Of a stretch of DNA of 8,407 bases, positions 6,936 through 8,407 are shown in pieces; within the stretch, counting starts at the first letter, position 1, and every line of letters begins with the position of its first letter. The DNA lies in assembly GCA_012514255.1 (NCBI GenBank), contig JAAZAP010000048.1, positions 1 to 8,407 on the forward strand, given 5' to 3'. Made by a program: the position numbers and the translations under genes. This DNA comes from Bacteroidales bacterium (GTDB taxonomy: Bacteria; Bacteroidota; Bacteroidia; Bacteroidales; VadinHA17). Below the pieces are notes generated by a model that saw nothing but the letters and a program-made list of their open reading frames with translations, had not been told where the DNA came from and searched no databases.

Positions 6936-8407
6936 TTATTTGATGCGCCTGACACTGCTTTCAGGCAGATTGACCGCAACCCCGTTGATGCTCGTCTCTA
7001 CGTCGTCACGGTAGGTGATGGTGATGAAGACTTCGCCTGTTTCGTTGAATTTTTTCCAGGTCCTGATCCGGAATCCATTTTTATAATATCTCTCTTCACG
7101 GGTCCGGCCGTTTTCATAATAGAGAACGTGTTTGCCGTCAGGGTTACCCTGTTTGTATGATCCCTTGAATCTCAGTTTACCGTCCGGATAATATGAACGC
7201 CAATCGCCGTTCCTCAGCCCCAGGAAATACTCTCCTTCCTCGGTATTGTCTCCGGTGGTGATCCTCCACACCCCGTTCCTTTCGCCCTCGGCATAGGTTC
7301 CCTGCGCTATTATCTCGCCAGTGCGCGCATACTCTGTATAATTGCCGTCCCTTTTTCCCTGGTAGTAATCCTCCTCTCTGAGCAGTTCCCCTTCGGGATA
7401 ATACCATCGCCATGATCCGTCAATGCGGCCATTGTAGTATGATCCTGCCTGTTCCAGTTTACCATCAGCATTATAAAACTTCCATTCACCTGAACGCCTG
7501 TTGTCATAATAGCTGCCTTCAGCCACCAGCACCCCGTCAGCAGAAAAATCCTTCCAGGGCCCGTTGCGGTTGCCATCAGTATCAACTATTCCCTCTGAGA
7601 CCAGCACCCCGTTATCATTATAAATACGGGCATTTTTAATGGTGCCGTCAGCATTATATTCCCGGTGAATGCCCACTGGCACCTCCTCCTTGAACGGACC
7701 AGAATAGATCAGTTTTCCGGAGTCATCATACCTGTTCTTTATTTCTATCTCGGCACTGTTGTCAAGCTCCGTGCCCGTCATCTTCCCGTTGTCATAAAGA
7801 AGTGTTACCAGCAGTCTGCCCCTGTCATCATACTCCTTGTAATATCCATGCAACATGTCATCACGGTAGTTCCTTTCCGTTTTTATGCTGCCATCAGGGT
7901 AGAAATCAAGCCATTCTCCCTGTTTCAGTCCTGATTCATCAGTCCGGTTGATCCTGGAGCGGCTGATAAGGAAATCATTGTTGTATTCAAAGAGTGTAAT
8001 TATCTTTCCCTCTCTGTCATATTCACGTGAGAGACCGTCCTTCTTACCATCAGTATAAGGAATTGTCTGCTTCACCCTGCCATCGGGAAAGAATATCCTG
8101 GCAATGCCCTCCTTCCTGTCTCCTGCATACAGTTCAGATGTATGCCTGTACAGACCGCGTACCGGATCTTTCTGATATTTTATTGAATAGCCGTTCCGTT
8201 TGCCCAGCAGGTAGCTTATCCTTTCCGTGGTATCGCCTGCCTGGTCATAGAATACCCAGATGCTGTCAAGCAGGAAGCTTGTACGTTTTCCTTCCGACTT
8301 CAGTACTCCGGTCACATAGTAACTTTTCCAGTAACCGTCAGGCTTGCCATTTTTTATGTAACCTTCGCTTGATATGTTCCCGTTAGGATATCTGAACTGC
8401 TGATAGC
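6936..8407 (-). CDS. MORN-repeat (YwqK-like) protein, 5' end outside the window
   Basis: The frame is open to the right edge: codons from the window end (beginning YQQFRYPNG) lead without a stop into the rest, so an internal GTG at 8315 is not the start. The visible 489 residues are almost entirely MORN-type repeats with the pattern G-x-W-x-x-YYPDGKL-x-x-x-G-x-Y-x-x-G-x-x-D, roughly 17 in all. Such proteins are often annotated as 'YwqK family antitoxin'; nothing here supports a toxin-antitoxin role. MORN arrays form extended beta-hairpin rods that bind proteins or lipids. The protein ends with about 20 non-repeat residues (ING to RRIK). The true N-terminus, where a signal peptide might be, is missing, so the cell location is unknown. 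It lies 7 bases upstream of ruvB. Confidence 0.88.
   Translation of the reverse strand, partial: YQQFRYPNGNISSEGYIKNGKPDGYWKSYYVTGVLKSEGKRTSFLLDSIWVFYDQAGDTTERISYLLGKRNGYSIKYQKDPVRGLYRHTSELYAGDRKEGIARIFFPDGRVKQTIPYTDGKKDGLSREYDREGKIITLFEYNNDFLISRSRINRTDESGLKQGEWLDFYPDGSIKTERNYRDDMLHGYYKEYDDRGRLLVTLLYDNGKMTGTELDNSAEIEIKNRYDDSGKLIYSGPFKEEVPVGIHREYNADGTIKNARIYNDNGVLVSEGIVDTDGNRNGPWKDFSADGVLVAEGSYYDNRRSGEWKFYNADGKLEQAGSYYNGRIDGSWRWYYPEGELLREEDYYQGKRDGNYTEYARTGEIIAQGTYAEGERNGVWRITTGDNTEEGEYFLGLRNGDWRSYYPDGKLRFKGSYKQGNPDGKHVLYYENGRTREERYYKNGFRIRTWKKFNETGEVFITITYRDDVETSINGVAVNLPESSVRRIK
6993..7562 (-). repeat. Regular 24-residue (72-base) MORN tandem array
   Basis: This is the most regular part of the MORN protein. 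Units begin at GPWKDF, GEWKFY, GSWRWY, GNYTEY, GVWRIT, GDWRSY, GKHVLY and RTWKKF. Counting residues, the spacing between unit starts is 24 (72 bases) throughout, except that the GVWRIT unit has only 22 and lacks the YPDGKL segment. The units are similar in protein sequence but clearly diverged in DNA, so the array is old rather than a recent expansion. Units further upstream in the same protein are more irregular. Confidence 0.8.

Noticed and set aside
6929..6979. Upstream ATG extending RuvB by 17 residues
   Set aside because: The extension overlaps the MORN gene and does not resemble RuvB N-termini; the ATG at 6928 gives a family-like start.
6993..7562. CRISPR-like array because of the regular 72-base spacing
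   Set aside because: The period is that of a coding MORN repeat in one open frame; there are no identical repeats with unique spacers.
8313..8315. GTG as the start of the MORN-repeat gene
   Set aside because: The same frame continues upstream to the window edge with another MORN unit, so the gene is cut by the window.
6936..8407. Toxin-antitoxin system suggested by the YwqK-type repeats
   Set aside because: No small toxin gene is adjacent in the visible sequence, and the protein is a long repeat scaffold; the label comes from an annotation habit rather than evidence.

Overview
The window looks like chromosomal DNA of a Bacteroidota species, most likely in the Bacteroidales or a near relative. 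Four things point there: two perfect matches to the Bacteroides-type -7 promoter element TAnnTTTG, lipoproteins with short N-terminal signal sequences, a pheS gene with no pheT beside it, and a flippase-dut-TPR lipoprotein gene string of the kind I recall from that group. Coding density is high. All gaps are under 100 bases. I see no tRNA, rRNA, CRISPR array, insertion sequence or phage gene.

Layout. On the minus strand, positions 1-3160 carry an envelope-related operon read right to left: a Wzx-like polysaccharide flippase, dUTPase (dut), and a TPR lipoprotein that runs off the left edge. dut and the TPR gene overlap by ATGA. On the plus strand, positions 3213-5814 carry a lipoprotein cyclophilin (peptidyl-prolyl isomerase), pheS (phenylalanyl-tRNA synthetase alpha chain) and an FNR-like transcription regulator. 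On the minus strand again, positions 5909-8407 carry a long MORN-repeat protein, open at the right edge, followed closely by ruvB.

The flippase and cyclophilin genes diverge from a 52-base gap that holds two -7 elements exactly back to back, one per strand. The regulator and ruvB converge on a 94-base gap with a possible hairpin. The genes are mostly housekeeping: dUTP removal, branch migration, tRNA charging, envelope polymer export and periplasmic folding. I did not find a clearly new biological system. The points most worth following up are the abutting divergent promoters, the FNR-like protein with three of four expected cluster cysteines, the roughly 70-residue insertion in the cyclophilin, and the regular 24-residue MORN array.
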